Source: Chlorocebus sabaeus
Lineage: Eukaryota > Chordata > Mammalia > Primates > Cercopithecidae
Reading direction: 5' to 3'
Assembly (NCBI RefSeq): GCF_047675955.1
Contig: NC_132925.1
Coordinates: 71,429,622-71,493,621 of the forward strand
DNA: 64,000 nt
The notes below the pieces were generated by a model. The model worked only from the letters and a program-made list of their open reading frames with translations, was not told the DNA's origin and ran no database searches. Numbering within the stretch: position 1 is the stretch's first letter; each line of letters opens with the position of its first letter. Positions 46,818 to 57,125 of the stretch are shown one piece after another. Made by a program: the position numbers and the translations under genes.

Positions 46818-46939
46818 GTTTATTTGTCAGAGTAGCTTAGCTGTCTTTTGGAAATTCTCAGTATGAAGAGGTCATAATAAATTCTAGCGGGAGAGACCAA
46901 AGGCATTCTCTGAGTGGGAAGTGCCATCCTGGACATGTG
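46818..46939 (+). repeat. 122-bp segment copied from 44101-44222 (copy B)
   Basis: The surrounding MST text runs 'catagcaagagct' | insert | 'actttgctccatttccc'. It is continuous with the THE1 counterpart once the insert is removed. The insert therefore arrived after, or during, the MST insertion. No A-tail or target duplication typical of retroposition flanks it. Confidence 0.92.
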
Positions 46940-47181
46940 GAACTTTGCTCCATTTCCCAAGAAGTTCCTCATCTCCATCTGAGACCACCTCAGCCTGGAC
47001 TTCATTGCTTATATCACCATCAGCATTTTGGTCAAAACCATTCAACAAGTCTCTAGGAAGTTCCAAACCTTCCCACATCTTCCTGTCTTTTGAGCCCTCT
47101 AAACTATTCCAACCTCTCTCATTGTTACCCAGTTCCAAAGTCACATCCACATTTTCAGGTATCTTTCTAACAGTGCCCCAC

Positions 47182-47200
47182 TACCTAGGTACCAATTTAT
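47182..47200 (-). promoter_or_regulatory. Retroviral primer-binding site remnant (tRNA-Leu type)
   Basis: 'taggtaccaattta' on the plus strand is the reverse complement of the tRNA-Leu-type site, directly beside the 5' LTR. Confidence 0.65.
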
Positions 47201-47573
47201 TGTATTAGTCCATTGTCACTCTGCTATAAGAACTACTTGAGACTGGGTAATTTATAAAGGAAAGAACTTTAATTGACTCACAGTTCAGCATGGCTGGGGA
47301 GGCTTCAGGAAACTTACAATCATGGCAGAAGGCAAAGGGGAAGCAAGGGACCTTCTTCACAAAGTGGCAGGAAGGAGAACGAATACAGGAGAAACTACCA
47401 AACCTTTATAAAGCCATCAGATCTTGTGAGAACTCACTATCACAAGACCAGCACCAGGGAAAACACCCCCATGATTCAATTCCCTCCACCTGGTCTCTCC
47501 CTTGACACATGGAGATTATGAGGATTATGATTCAAGATGAGATTTTGGGTAAGGACACAGCTAAACCATATAA
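47201..47573 (-). repeat. MST 5' LTR
   Basis: About 373 bp in reverse complement, from 'tgtattagtccattgtcact' to 'acacagctaaaccatataa'. Confidence 0.88.
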
Positions 47574-48504
47574 GTGTTTTTGTCCCTCCTTTTATCTGTT
47601 CCACTCCCTCAGCTACAAGATTTTTTGATCGCTGCTGCAAGCCCTTTCAATGTCTTCCCTTTTCTGTCCCTTTCATTTCATTCTTTTGATGTCCCCTCCC
47701 CAAATGGCTTCTCAGCATGACACACACATTCACTTGTCCATGGTTATTTACAGTCCCTTCAGCCCCCACATGGACCCTCACTTACGTAGTCCAAATCAAC
47801 TAATTCAATATGTTGGATCCCTAGTTCAAACTCCTGCAAGAAATATCTAAGTGGCTCCACTAGAAGTTGTGTCCACCTCTGGCTGCTACCACGATAGGGT
47901 GTCATTAGCTTGCCCTGTGTTCATCAGGGACTGAGGGCACAGGTTCACTGGGGAAGATGAAAGGAAGCACAGACATTTCCTCCAACTAATGGAGGAAAAA
48001 CAACTAATGGACAGGGAAAACATCTCCAAGTCCAATGAAACAATTTTGTCTGAGAGGGAAACACTTTTATATTACCTCTGAAGTGTTCAGAAAGTATAAA
48101 TTATATTGATTGCAAGAAAGCATTAGAATCACAGTAAGTTCTTATTGAGTGAAAAACAAGATAAATATAGCACTATTGGAAAATGCTAGACTTACTGAGC
48201 TTGTTGTAATAATTGATCTAATTAAGTTCAAAATAAATAGAATATTAACTTACAAAGAATCAAAATTTCACAAGGAAGAAAGCAAAAGAAGGAATATGAA
48301 CATATAGAAATATTCTTAATTCAGAAGACCCCAAAAATGTAAAAAAATTGAATGATCAGAAATCCTACTGATATCAGGAGAGGAAGATCTTGCTGTAAAC
48401 TTTCCTCTTCATTAAATAATTTTCAAAAATGACCAGTGATATTATCTATTTCACTGAGGTTGATAATATCTATCATTAAAAGAGGAATACACAAAACTGA
48501 ATTT
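47574..48504. other. No recognised repeat or gene
   Basis: Unassigned. The pyrimidine-rich part 47580-47700 and the block near 47850-47960 could belong to an unrecognised old element. Confidence 0.45.
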
Positions 48505-48725
48505 TGAATGCAATAGTTCCCAGACGTTATTGCCCATTAGAATCACTAGCCGAATGTTTAAAAGATAAAGATGGCTATGTCCCACCCTAGATCTATGGAA
48601 TCAGAATCTCTAGGAATTGGGGTTGGAGGTAGCGGTGGTGTCTCAGTCAACAGATTTGTTGTAAATCTTCCCAGGGGCTCAGGGTGAAGACCCAGAGTGA
48701 CTATTCTGAAGACTTAGGAAGGTTC
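48505..48725. mobile_element. MER5-like hAT miniature element
   Basis: 'cccattagaatcactagccg', 'atggaatcagaatctctagg' and 'aaatcttcccaggggctca' follow the MER5 plan. Confidence 0.7.
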
Positions 48726-48879
48726 CATGTTGTTGACTTGTATGCAAGATTAAAGATAGTCTAGTGATGCTTTAATGCTTTAAGTAGTCCCTACAACCTT
48801 AGTCAATGAAGAGAAATACCCTAATCAAATGGGTACTTACTTTGGTTTCACTTAAAATAAAGATCACCATTGGTGACAG

Positions 48880-49430
48880 GGTCTACTGTGTTTTGCAACG
48901 TCTGATACCCTGCTATCCCTTCAGTGTCATCCTGTGTTATATACCAGCTTACTTTCTAACCTCTAGCTGTATGGGCTTGCTCTGACCTCCTTGAATGTCC
49001 TAATTTACCTTCTACCTCAGGGTGTCAGAACATGCTGTTCCATCTACCTGCAAGGTCCACCCTTCTCTCCTATGGGCTGGTTAACACTCTTTCATATTTT
49101 GGGTTTCAGTTCAATTATAGAAGCCTTTGTGATATCTCCAATTTGGCCACTTACCCCAAACACTCCAATATCATCATTTTTCCAAACTTTATGTGCTATT
49201 TGCTACTGTTAAATTTTCCATTCCAGTAGTAAAATTTTCCATTTACTACTGTTAATTTCCATTAACCATTTTCCCAAAAGGTTATTTGATGAACAGGTCT
49301 TCCCAGTGATAACAAGCTCCCTAAGGGTAGCAGCCATGTCTGCATCTTTTCACCATTGTATCCCAAGCACCTAGCACAGTGTCTGCACATGGTACGCTTT
49401 CTATAATTATTATGTATATTAATATAGAGG
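48880..49430 (+). mobile_element. L2 LINE 3' region
   Basis: 'ctacctcagggtgtcagaac', 'atgctgttccatctacctgc', 'agctccctaagggtagcagc', 'ccattgtatcccaagcacct' and 'agcacagtgtctgcacatgg' follow L2 to its 3' end. A small local duplication ('aattttccatt') lies near 49205-49262. Confidence 0.85.
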
Positions 49431-50203
49431 CACACAGGTGGGCAACCTGTATGTTGAAACAGGAAGTGTATCCATAGAGGCAAGTCAGTTCAATAGAGAC
49501 CTAAAAGCTAGTTTGTTAAGAGTCTATGCAGAGATATTATCTTTTCTTTTCTTTTCTTTGAGTAAGTATCTTTTTGAGCCCCTAAAAATCACTTGATACC
49601 TTGTATTATTTTAAAGGATAATCTGAATATATTAAGTTGATTCTATCGTTCTGTGGCTGCTTACCATGAAAACATCTAGATGAATTTGTATCATATTCCA
49701 AGGGTATGTTTAGGATTATGTGGTCTAAATAGAGATTTCAAGGGATATGTGACAGAAATTCATTTAGGCAGCTCTTGGGAACAACTCAACCAAACAGGCA
49801 GTAATTCTCCAGAGAGGCTAAAACTGAAATTCAACAGGTTACCATGTAGAGAGACAAGTCACGTGTTTTAAAAGGCTATAGATAAAAACAATGAACATGG
49901 ATGTCAAATATGAACCCAAACAAAAAGTCATGAGGGTAGGTGGTCCAGATTGCTGGTGTTGACTTTGGTAAAGTTGTAGCTCACATGGACGATTCTCTAG
50001 AGCAAGGATCCCTGATGAGAAGTAGCTGTGATTTATTGGTTTATCTCTATTAATTCTCATGTGCAATAATGGTGCTCATTTTCCAAAGAAGATTAACTTT
50101 ATCTGTTGTCGATGGAGAATCAAAGCTCCTTATCTTATATAACATGGTTTTGTTTTCATCTATACTGATTTTTATTTCAAAAATAATACAGATCTTCTCT
50201 GTT
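49431..50203. other. No recognised repeat or gene
   Basis: Unassigned AT-rich sequence. A (TTTTC)n patch lies at 49542-49560. Confidence 0.5.
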
Positions 50204-50216
50204 CAAAACTGAAACA

Positions 50217-50509
50217 TAGCTGGGCTTGGAGGCTCATACTTATAATGCCAGGAATACAGGAGGTGAAGGAGAGAGGATCACTTGAGGCCAGGAGTTAGAG
50301 ACTAGCCTGGGCAACACAGCAAGACCCTGTCTCTACAAAAAAGAAAATTAGCCAGACATACTGGCACATGCTTGTAATTCTGGTTACTCAGGAGGCTGAG
50401 GCAGAAGGATTGTTTGTGCCTAGATTGAGGCTGCAGTGAGTAATGATGACATCACTGCACTCCAGCCTGGGTGACAGAGAAAGACCCTGTTCCAAAAAAG
50501 AAAATAAAA
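50217..50509 (+). mobile_element. AluJ element
   Basis: Diverged full-length Alu with AluJ text 'cttgaggccaggagttagag' and 'actagcctgggcaacacagc'. A perfect 13-bp target duplication 'caaaactgaaaca' lies at 50204-50216 and 50510-50522. Confidence 0.92.
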
Positions 50510-50611
50510 CAAAACTGAAACACCAGGGAAGTCAATGAAAGAAAACAAGTCTCTCTCCTTTCCTTCTTTCTATGTAGGGGTAAACAGGCTTGACAATTTT
50601 GTGTGTTTCTT

Positions 50612-50647
50612 TCCAAACACACACACACACATACACACACACACACA
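50612..50647. repeat. (CA)n microsatellite
   Basis: CA units interrupted once by 'cata'. Confidence 0.95.
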
Positions 50648-50959
50648 GAGCATTAGACTGTGTTGTCAATTAAACTTTTTAAAAAGATTTAAAAAGTCTT
50701 TTTTTAACTGAAAAAATGGGTCTTAGAACTTACAGTCAAGATAAAAGCACTGATTTTCCTAACAAAGTATGAAAAAGAATTGCTTTAAAAAGCTACCAAC
50801 CCACTACATCCTAACTTTAGGATTTATAATCATCATTGGCAATACTTAAAGGAGATGATTTCCTTCTGCCTCCACAAATGTCGTGGAATCTGATTCAAAA
50901 TCCCTAAATAATTAACTCTGTACATATTATTACATTTAAAATACCTTATATTTACATTG

Positions 50960-51175
50960 CATTTTACAGTTCACTGGGACCTTTCCCTCTACATTATCTC
51001 ATTCAACTGTCACAGCAAATATATGGGCTCAGGGGGTTGACTGAACGGGACAAAACTGAGGCTTAGAGAACATAAAGAGTTGTGCAAAGACAGAGAGCAA
51101 ATAGGAGAAGCAAGTTCAAACCTAGAGCTTCTGACTCTAAATTCAGATTCTTCCCTGTGAACCGGTGCTGCCTAA
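50960..51175 (-). mobile_element. MIR SINE
   Basis: 'attatctcattcaactgtca', 'caaaactgaggcttagagaa' and 'ttcaaacctagagcttctga' match reverse-complement MIR. Confidence 0.78.
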
Positions 51176-51242
51176 TATAATCATTAGCCATTCGTGGCTA
51201 CTGTACACGTGAAATGTGGCTGTGGGATTCAAGCATTAAATT

Positions 51243-51535
51243 TTTTCTTTTTTTTTAATTGAGACAGGATCTCTCTGTCACCCAGGCTAGAGTGAAGTGG
51301 TGCGATCATGGCTCACTGCAGCCTCAACCTCCCAGGCTCAAACAATCCACCCACCTTAGCCTCCCAAGTAGCTGAGACCACAGGTGCATGCCACCATGAC
51401 CAGCTAATCTTTTTTGTAGAGATGGGCTTTCACCATGCTGCCCAGGCTGGTCTCAAACTCCTGGGCTCAAATCATCTGCCCATCTCAGCATCCCAAAGTG
51501 CTGAGATTATAGATGTGAACCACCAAGCCTGGCCC
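51243..51535 (-). mobile_element. AluJ element
   Basis: Minus-strand Alu with old-subfamily text 'cactgcagcctcaacctccc' and 'ctcaaactcctgggctcaaa'. No convincing target duplication. Confidence 0.93.
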
Positions 51536-52444
51536 AGGAGCAGCATTTTTAATCTTATTTAAATGTAAATTGACAAATGGAAATAGTATAAAACATTTTT
51601 TCTCTAAATGTGACTTAATTGTTTTGGCAGAACTGCATTTTACTTTTACTGTTGAAAGTTTATTGTCAGAATATAGATACATTGAAAGTGTCATAGATAC
51701 ATTGGATTTGAAGAGTTGGTATAAAATTAAAAATACAAAATATCCCTTTAATAAAGTTTTATACCAATTACAAGTTAAGATGATATTGGGGATATATTTG
51801 GTTAGATAAAATATATTATTGCAAGTAATTTCACTTTTTTTTTACTTGTTAAAATGTGGCTACAAGAAAATTTAAAGCAATATATGCGGCTTACATTTTA
51901 CTTATATTGGGCAATGTTGTTCGGAATTACACTGTTCCTTTCGATTCCTTGACTTAATTGTGCATAGAAAATTAAATTTTGAATTCTTGTTGTTTATTGC
52001 ATAATTTGACAGTTAAGAATATTATAAAATATTTCCTAAAATAAAGAAGGTCTCAAGAAAGCATAAAATCAGAGGCAATTTTAACTGCTGAGAGTATGTT
52101 TTAGTAACGTTCCTCTGAGTGCATTTCACAGCAAATGAACAAAAAATCCTAAATCTTAATCAATAGCTTTGCAGAGAGATTCTCTGCGCTTTGATCAAGT
52201 TCTGCTTCTTTGTGTTTTTTGACAAGGTTCTCTTTTCTCCTGACCTCGTTCGTAAGAGGGCTAGAGGGAGCAGTCCCTCAGTGGGCCTCAAAATGAAATC
52301 AAAAGGGCCTTTCTCACCACAGTTCTCGACCTGGAAATCGCTCTTCAATTTCCCCCAAAGGTCTCCAAAGACCAATTTCTTTGCCCTGACTTCCGTTTCT
52401 GCTGAGAAACCTAAGATATTAAATACAAATGCTTTATGAAGAGA
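51536..52444. other. No recognised repeat; 103-codon minus-strand frame
   Basis: 51536-52160 is AT-rich and unassigned. 52170-52435 is richer in G and C. It is open on the minus strand (52160-52471) and partly on the plus strand (52191-52439). No domain is recognised and no splice or retroposition signs were seen. Confidence 0.4.
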
Positions 52445-52680
52445 ACAATAGCTTACACTGATCAAGCACATGTGCCAGGAACCATGCTAAGTCCTGATCT
52501 ATGCAATATCTCATTAATTCTTACAGAGACCCAAGGATGCAGATACTGCTATTAATCACAGGACTGGTTACACACTTTGCCTATGATCACATATCTAGAA
52601 CGAAGTGACAATAGGATTTGAGTTGTCTATTTGATCCTGAGTACACACTCTTAATTAACCATTACACTTAAGTCAGTCTC
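52445..52680 (-). mobile_element. MIR SINE
   Basis: 'cacatgtgccaggaaccatg', 'atatctcattaattcttaca' and 'atgatcacatatctagaacg' follow reverse-complement MIR. Confidence 0.82.
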
Positions 52681-52699
52681 CAAGATAATTGATGGGGTT

Positions 52700-53015
52700 G
52701 GTCTACAACAGGGATTTTTTTTTCTATTTTTATTTTACTTTGAGTTCCGGGATATATGTCCAGAATGTGCAGTTTTATTACGTAGGTATACATGTGCCAT
52801 GGTGGTTTGCTGCACCTATCAACCCACCATCTAGAGGGATTCTTAATCTGAGGTCCATGGGTGAATGTCAGAAAGTATGTGAAGATCCTGATGCTCTTTC
52901 AACATGCTGCCAGCATATGATTATTTTTCCCTGGGGAGAGGATCTATACTTTCATTATACTATTAAAGAATCTCATCAACTGTGAAGGGTTAAGCACCTT
53001 TGGTTTACAGAGGTA
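52700..53015. mobile_element. hAT-type DNA transposon fragment, split by an L1
   Basis: 'agggattcttaatctgaggt', 'ccatgggtgaatgtcag' and the 'ctggggagaggatctatact' block are typical of non-autonomous hAT elements with a 'gggttcttaacctggggtcc' edge. The first bases occur again left of the inserted L1. Confidence 0.6.
52717..52834 (-). mobile_element. Short L1 3' end
   Basis: About 118 bp: T-rich tail, then 'tttactttgagttccgggat' and 'gtatacatgtgccatggtgg'. Flanked by 'agggatt' at 52710-52716 and 52835-52841. Confidence 0.85.
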
Positions 53016-53285
53016 AATCTCCCAGTGAACTTTTCAGCTAGAAGGTTGTAGCTGTTAGTACAAACTTAAAGCATTTTTTTAAAAGAAAGTCATCCTTTTA
53101 TACTAGTGGTCTAAAAAAGGTACAGGATTGAATATGTAGCTTTTGAGAATTCATGAGAGAATAGTAGTGAAGCAATCAATGAAATGCCTCTTAATCTAAA
53201 CTGTGGATAACAATAAGGAAGTGATTGTCTTTTTTGTTTTTGTTTTTGTTTTTCTAGTAGCTCTCACAGGATCAAAATGAAAAGA

Positions 53286-53602
53286 GTCTAGAAACAGTGG
53301 CTCGCACCTGTAATCCCAGCACTTTGGGAGGACAAGGCAGGAGGATCCCTGGAGGCCAGAATTTCTAGACAAGCCTGGGCAACATAGCGAGACCCTGTCT
53401 CTACCAAAATGTTAAAACAAACAAAAAACCAATTAGCCAGGTGTGGAGGCATAGCACCAGAAGTCCCAGCTACTTGGGAGGCTGAGGCAGGAGGATCACT
53501 TGAGCCCAGGAATTTGAGGCTGTGGTGAGCTGTGATTGTGCCATTGCACTGTAGCCTGGGCGACATAGTGAGGCTTTGTCTTTTAAAAAGAAAAAGAAAG
53601 GA
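53286..53602 (+). mobile_element. AluJ element
   Basis: Diverged full-length Alu ('cctggaggccagaatttcta', 'gggcaacatagcgagaccct'), with a CAAA-rich middle linker and an AAG-rich tail. Confidence 0.9.
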
Positions 53603-53659
53603 AAGAGGCAAACGATTATGAAAACACTTACATGAACCCTAAAGCACATGTAAATGGGA

Positions 53660-53783
53660 ATTTTTATTTTATTTTATTTTTTATTTTATTTTTTTTGAGA
53701 CAGCGTCTCACTCTGTTGCTTAGGCGGGAGTGCTGTGGTGCAATCACAGCTCTCTGCAGCCTTGATTTGTCAGGCCCAAGCAA
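53660..53783 (-). mobile_element. 5'-truncated Alu (3' end only)
   Basis: A (TTTTA)n tail at 53660-53695, then 'gagacagcgtctcactctgt' through 'ctctgcagccttgatttg'. The element stops after about 85 bp of right monomer. Confidence 0.85.
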
Positions 53784-54534
53784 GGGGAGTATGTATGGTA
53801 AATAAGCAAAAGAAGACTAAGAAGAAAAGGTGTGAAGAAGACGGTTTGGGAAAAGAGGAAAAGAAGACAGATGCCTTGCCCTTCCTTAAATCTCTAGGTA
53901 GATAACACACAACTACTAAGAATTATATATACAGAGGTAAACTAAATGTTCTAAATAGCCTTAATTGTATAGAGTAGATAACATCTAATGTAATATATGA
54001 GGGGAAAAGAATAGTTTATGTCTAGGTTGATTTTTGGCTAGGAGGGAAGATGGTGATTAGAGAGTAAATTACATGAGTGAAAACTGAAACCGTATTTACT
54101 AAAACTGTGGTTATATATTTTTTACTCCATTGGTACAAAATTCTCTAATTGTTGCAGCCACCTCCCAGATACTTATAGAGAAAATATCAGATAGCTTGTA
54201 CTGTATTATCTCCCACTAGATGATTAGATTTTAAAGACAGGACAACGCATTTCATTTCCGTTATCCCCCGTATGGCAGGTGACCCAGGATTCTCTAAATA
54301 AACATGCATTTATTTGGAAAGGAGTATTCAGTCTAGTATGATTTGTGGTTTTGGGGACATAAATAATATTTTGGTTCAAAATACTTTGAAAAATTTTTTA
54401 ACATGATTCAGATTTTTTTTGTGGGGAATGAACATTCTATGTTATATTGATTCTGCACTACCTTAACGTGTGGATCGTTTTTTGGTCTCCACTCCCTTTT
54501 TTTATACAATAACTTGTTTTCACAGGATTCTGTC
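53784..54534. other. No recognised repeat or gene
   Basis: Unassigned. 53800-53880 is rich in AAG and GAAG. Confidence 0.5.
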
Positions 54535-54780
54535 AACAGTAGTACGTAGAGTAGTTAAGAGTATAAGTTCTGCAGGTAGACAGTCTTCGGTCAAAATCTC
54601 CCTCCACCACTTAATAGGTCTTTGGTTTTGGGTAAGCCTAGGTCTAACATATTGTTGTAAATGGAATCTGCAATACTACCCACCTTGTTTTGGGAGTTAA
54701 CTGAGATCATTCCTGTAAAGAGTTTAGCAAAACACTAGGCATGCAAAAAAATACATAAACGCTATAACATTATTTTCAAA
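54535..54780 (+). mobile_element. MIR SINE
   Basis: 'gagtagttaagagtataagt', 'caccacttaataggtctttg' and 'gagttaactgagatcattcc' follow MIR from its 5' end. Confidence 0.8.
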
Positions 54781-54984
54781 AGTGCCTTCTAGCTCCATCA
54801 ATTGTTCATAGTTGCATTGCCAATTGTGCCTGGGCCTAGACAACATCTTATAGTCCAAGACTCTAGCTCTAAATATCTCTTTTTCTATTAACGTAATAAG
54901 GGAAACTTAAATGTGAGCTGAAGTTATTTCAATTCAACACCTATATGTTGAGATCATATTGTTGTCAGATCCAAAAATCTTCAT

Positions 54985-55200
54985 AATTGAGGTGGATAGA
55001 ACCAACATTTCTTGAATATTTTCTATGGGTCAGATCCTGTTCTAATCCTTTTACATGCATCATTTTTACTTGATGTTCACAGCGACACTAAGGCTGTTAT
55101 TTTCCCCCATTCTACAGATGAAAAAAAAAATAAAGCTTAGCAGGGTGAAATAAAACATGCAAGAATTTATAGTTATTAAATAGAAAGTTAGATCTTGAGG
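54985..55200 (-). mobile_element. MIR SINE
   Basis: 'tctatgggtcagatcctgtt', 'tcttttacatgcatc'-like text and 'cccccattctacagatgaaa' match reverse-complement MIR. Confidence 0.75.
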
Positions 55201-56090
55201 AAAAAAGCAGATTTTTTTTCTTTTTAAATAGGATTAAATTCATTTTGAGCTGAGGCTTTCAGATTTATCTATTCACAGTTGATAACGAGTAATTTCTTTT
55301 TAAAATTATTTCACACATTCAGATCAAATGTTATAAATTAATAGTTAAACATATTGGAGGAGTGCATTCTTTTTAAAGCAGCAATATAGATATCAATTAA
55401 GGAGAAAATTAGATATATTTTTTGACTTATGTGAAGAGAAGAGATTTGCTATAGTATTAAAGGGTTTTTAACTACAGGATAGTAAGGTAATTAGGAAGCT
55501 GTCAAAGCTTGTTATGTTATCTTGTAGCAGTTGGTGTTCAGAATATTTCTTGTTACTCCTGGTCTGAATGGGATGTGGTTAATATGCAGCTTCAGTCAAC
55601 AAAGGTTCAAAGGGGACAATTTAATTACGACTCTGTAACTTCTTAATTTTCAATTATTATGACATGGGGGAATTGCCCTTGAGAAAGGGTAGTTAAAAGA
55701 CATTCACTACTCATATAAGATTACAGAAATAGACAGACGTGAACAAGAATAATGATTACTGCTTGTGTATTTTAAGAGTTTTTTCTTACATGTTAATATG
55801 GTAGTAGATTGAATAACAGTTTCTCCTAAAGATTATTCCATAGAACATTACTACTAGTATTATGTGATGTTTGCAGGTCTTCCTGTAAGAACACTTTTAC
55901 GGAAAAACAAATTTGAGAAATACGGGGTTAATTAAAACTAAAGAGTAATTTTTTTCCTGCAGAATTTCTCAGAAACATAAGTAATATATACAGTAAATTA
56001 TCAAGAGAGTTCTTACATCAAATATGCCAAATTATTTGACCATGGAATCTTTATTTTTCCATAATACTTTGAAACTAGAGTTCAACAGAA
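55201..56090. other. No recognised repeat or gene
   Basis: Very AT-rich unassigned sequence. Confidence 0.5.
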
Positions 56091-56094
56091 TATT

Positions 56095-56232
56095 CTCTGG
56101 TATATTGGTATAATGGATAAAAACCTTAATTTTAAGCATAAGAGTCAAGACACCTGGGTGCCTAGTTCTACCACTTACTTCCTTATTTATTACACAAATC
56201 CATTGGTTTACTCATTCATTCATTCATTCATT
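56095..56232 (+). mobile_element. MIR fragment followed by (ATTC)n
   Basis: 'agacacctgggtgcctagtt' with 'ctaccacttacttcc' is MIR-like. 56210-56232 is an ATTC tetranucleotide run. Confidence 0.55.
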
Positions 56233-56259
56233 TCCACTTAAATGATTCATCTCAAATTA

Positions 56260-56680
56260 ACCTGAGCAAAACAGAATTATTCAGTTTGCTCCACAAATCT
56301 CTCGTCTGCTCAATCTTAATTAACAGTACCATTACTCAACCAGTTGCTGAAATTAGAACCAGGGAGACACCCTTAATTTCTCTTCTTCCCTCATTCCTCA
56401 TTGTATTCATTTGCAAAATTTGAAGGTTCAATTTCTAAAACATAGCTGACATCCAGCTACTCATTGCCATCTTCACTCAAATCCTAGCCATAATCATTTC
56501 TCACAAGGACTACTGCAGCAGAACATTCTAAATGTTCCTCCTGCTTCAACTTTGGTCCACAAAGCAGTCAGAGAGGAAGGTCTTTATAAAATAGCAGCTA
56601 GTCCATATCAAGCGTCTCCTAAGAATATTCCAGTGTCTTCCTGTGACTCTTACACTAACGCCAAAATATGTTTTTGGGCA
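56260..56680 (+). mobile_element. L2 LINE fragment
   Basis: 'acccttaatttctcttcttc', 'aaggactactgcagcagaac', 'cacaaagcagtcagagagga' and 'attccagtgtcttcctgtga' correspond to the L2 region just upstream of its 3' UTR. Confidence 0.75.
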
Positions 56681-56689
56681 GATGTAGCT

Positions 56690-57125
56690 CTAATTATGAA
56701 TGTAGTAATGCTTCTACAAAATAATAATGGGGACTATCTTTATGACCTTGGGATAAAGAGAGATTTTAAAATAGGACACAAAAAAACATGAACCATAGTG
56801 GAAAGATTCATAAGTTGGACCACATTAAAATGGAGCGCTTATAGTCACAAAGACACCATTAAAAGATTGAAAATGCAACCTGTATAGTGGGCTTTTATTA
56901 ATACAAACAATGAACAGAAAATTCATATGCAACATTTGAAAATACTGTATATAAACAATACCTATGTATTAAAAAGCAGAAACCAATAAATATGGGTTAG
57001 AGACATGAACAGGCACCTTAAAAAGATACTATTTCTTCACCAGGCAGTGGTCCCATACTTTGTGAAAATTCATTGAGCTGTACATTTATGATATGTGGTT
57101 CTCACTTCAACAAATGTGACAAAAA
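56690..57125 (+). mobile_element. Old L1 (L1ME-type) with internal deletion
   Basis: ORF2 text 'gattcataagttggaccaca' and 'aaagacaccattaaaagatt' is followed by 'gacatgaacaggcacctt'. It then jumps to the 3' end 'gaaaattcattgagctgtac' and 'tttatgatatgtggttctca'. The frame is broken. Confidence 0.75.

Larger units (their letters stand above)
45448..47200 (-). pseudogene. MST internal region, decayed
   Basis: Similar along its length to the THE1 internal region at 32.7-34.2 kb. The longest frame is 46147-46665 on the minus strand (172 codons). It contains 'ENLQSDNAIE' and 'ISNQESNVN', which are shared with a frame in the other element. It is therefore retroviral in origin, from the gag side of the internal region. 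No start context, catalytic motif or intact protein is evident. The region is about 130 bp longer than expected because of the inserted segment at 46811-46942. Confidence 0.85.
45080..47573 (-). mobile_element. Complete MST-type MaLR provirus-like element
   Basis: Reading on the minus strand: 5' LTR (47573-47201), primer site, decayed internal region, 3' LTR (45447-45080). LTR text ('gagactgggtaatttataaa', 'aaacttacaatcatgg') is MST-like. No obvious 5-bp target duplication is seen at the ends ('cctat' left, 'gtgtt' right). A 122-bp foreign segment lies in the internal region. Confidence 0.9.

Noticed and set aside
50452..50646. Minus-strand frame starting with a Cys-Val run
   Set aside because: It is a translation of the (CA)n microsatellite and an Alu edge.
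52160..52471. 103-codon minus-strand frame
   Set aside because: It runs into a MIR at one end, and the opposite strand is partly open too. No known motif.
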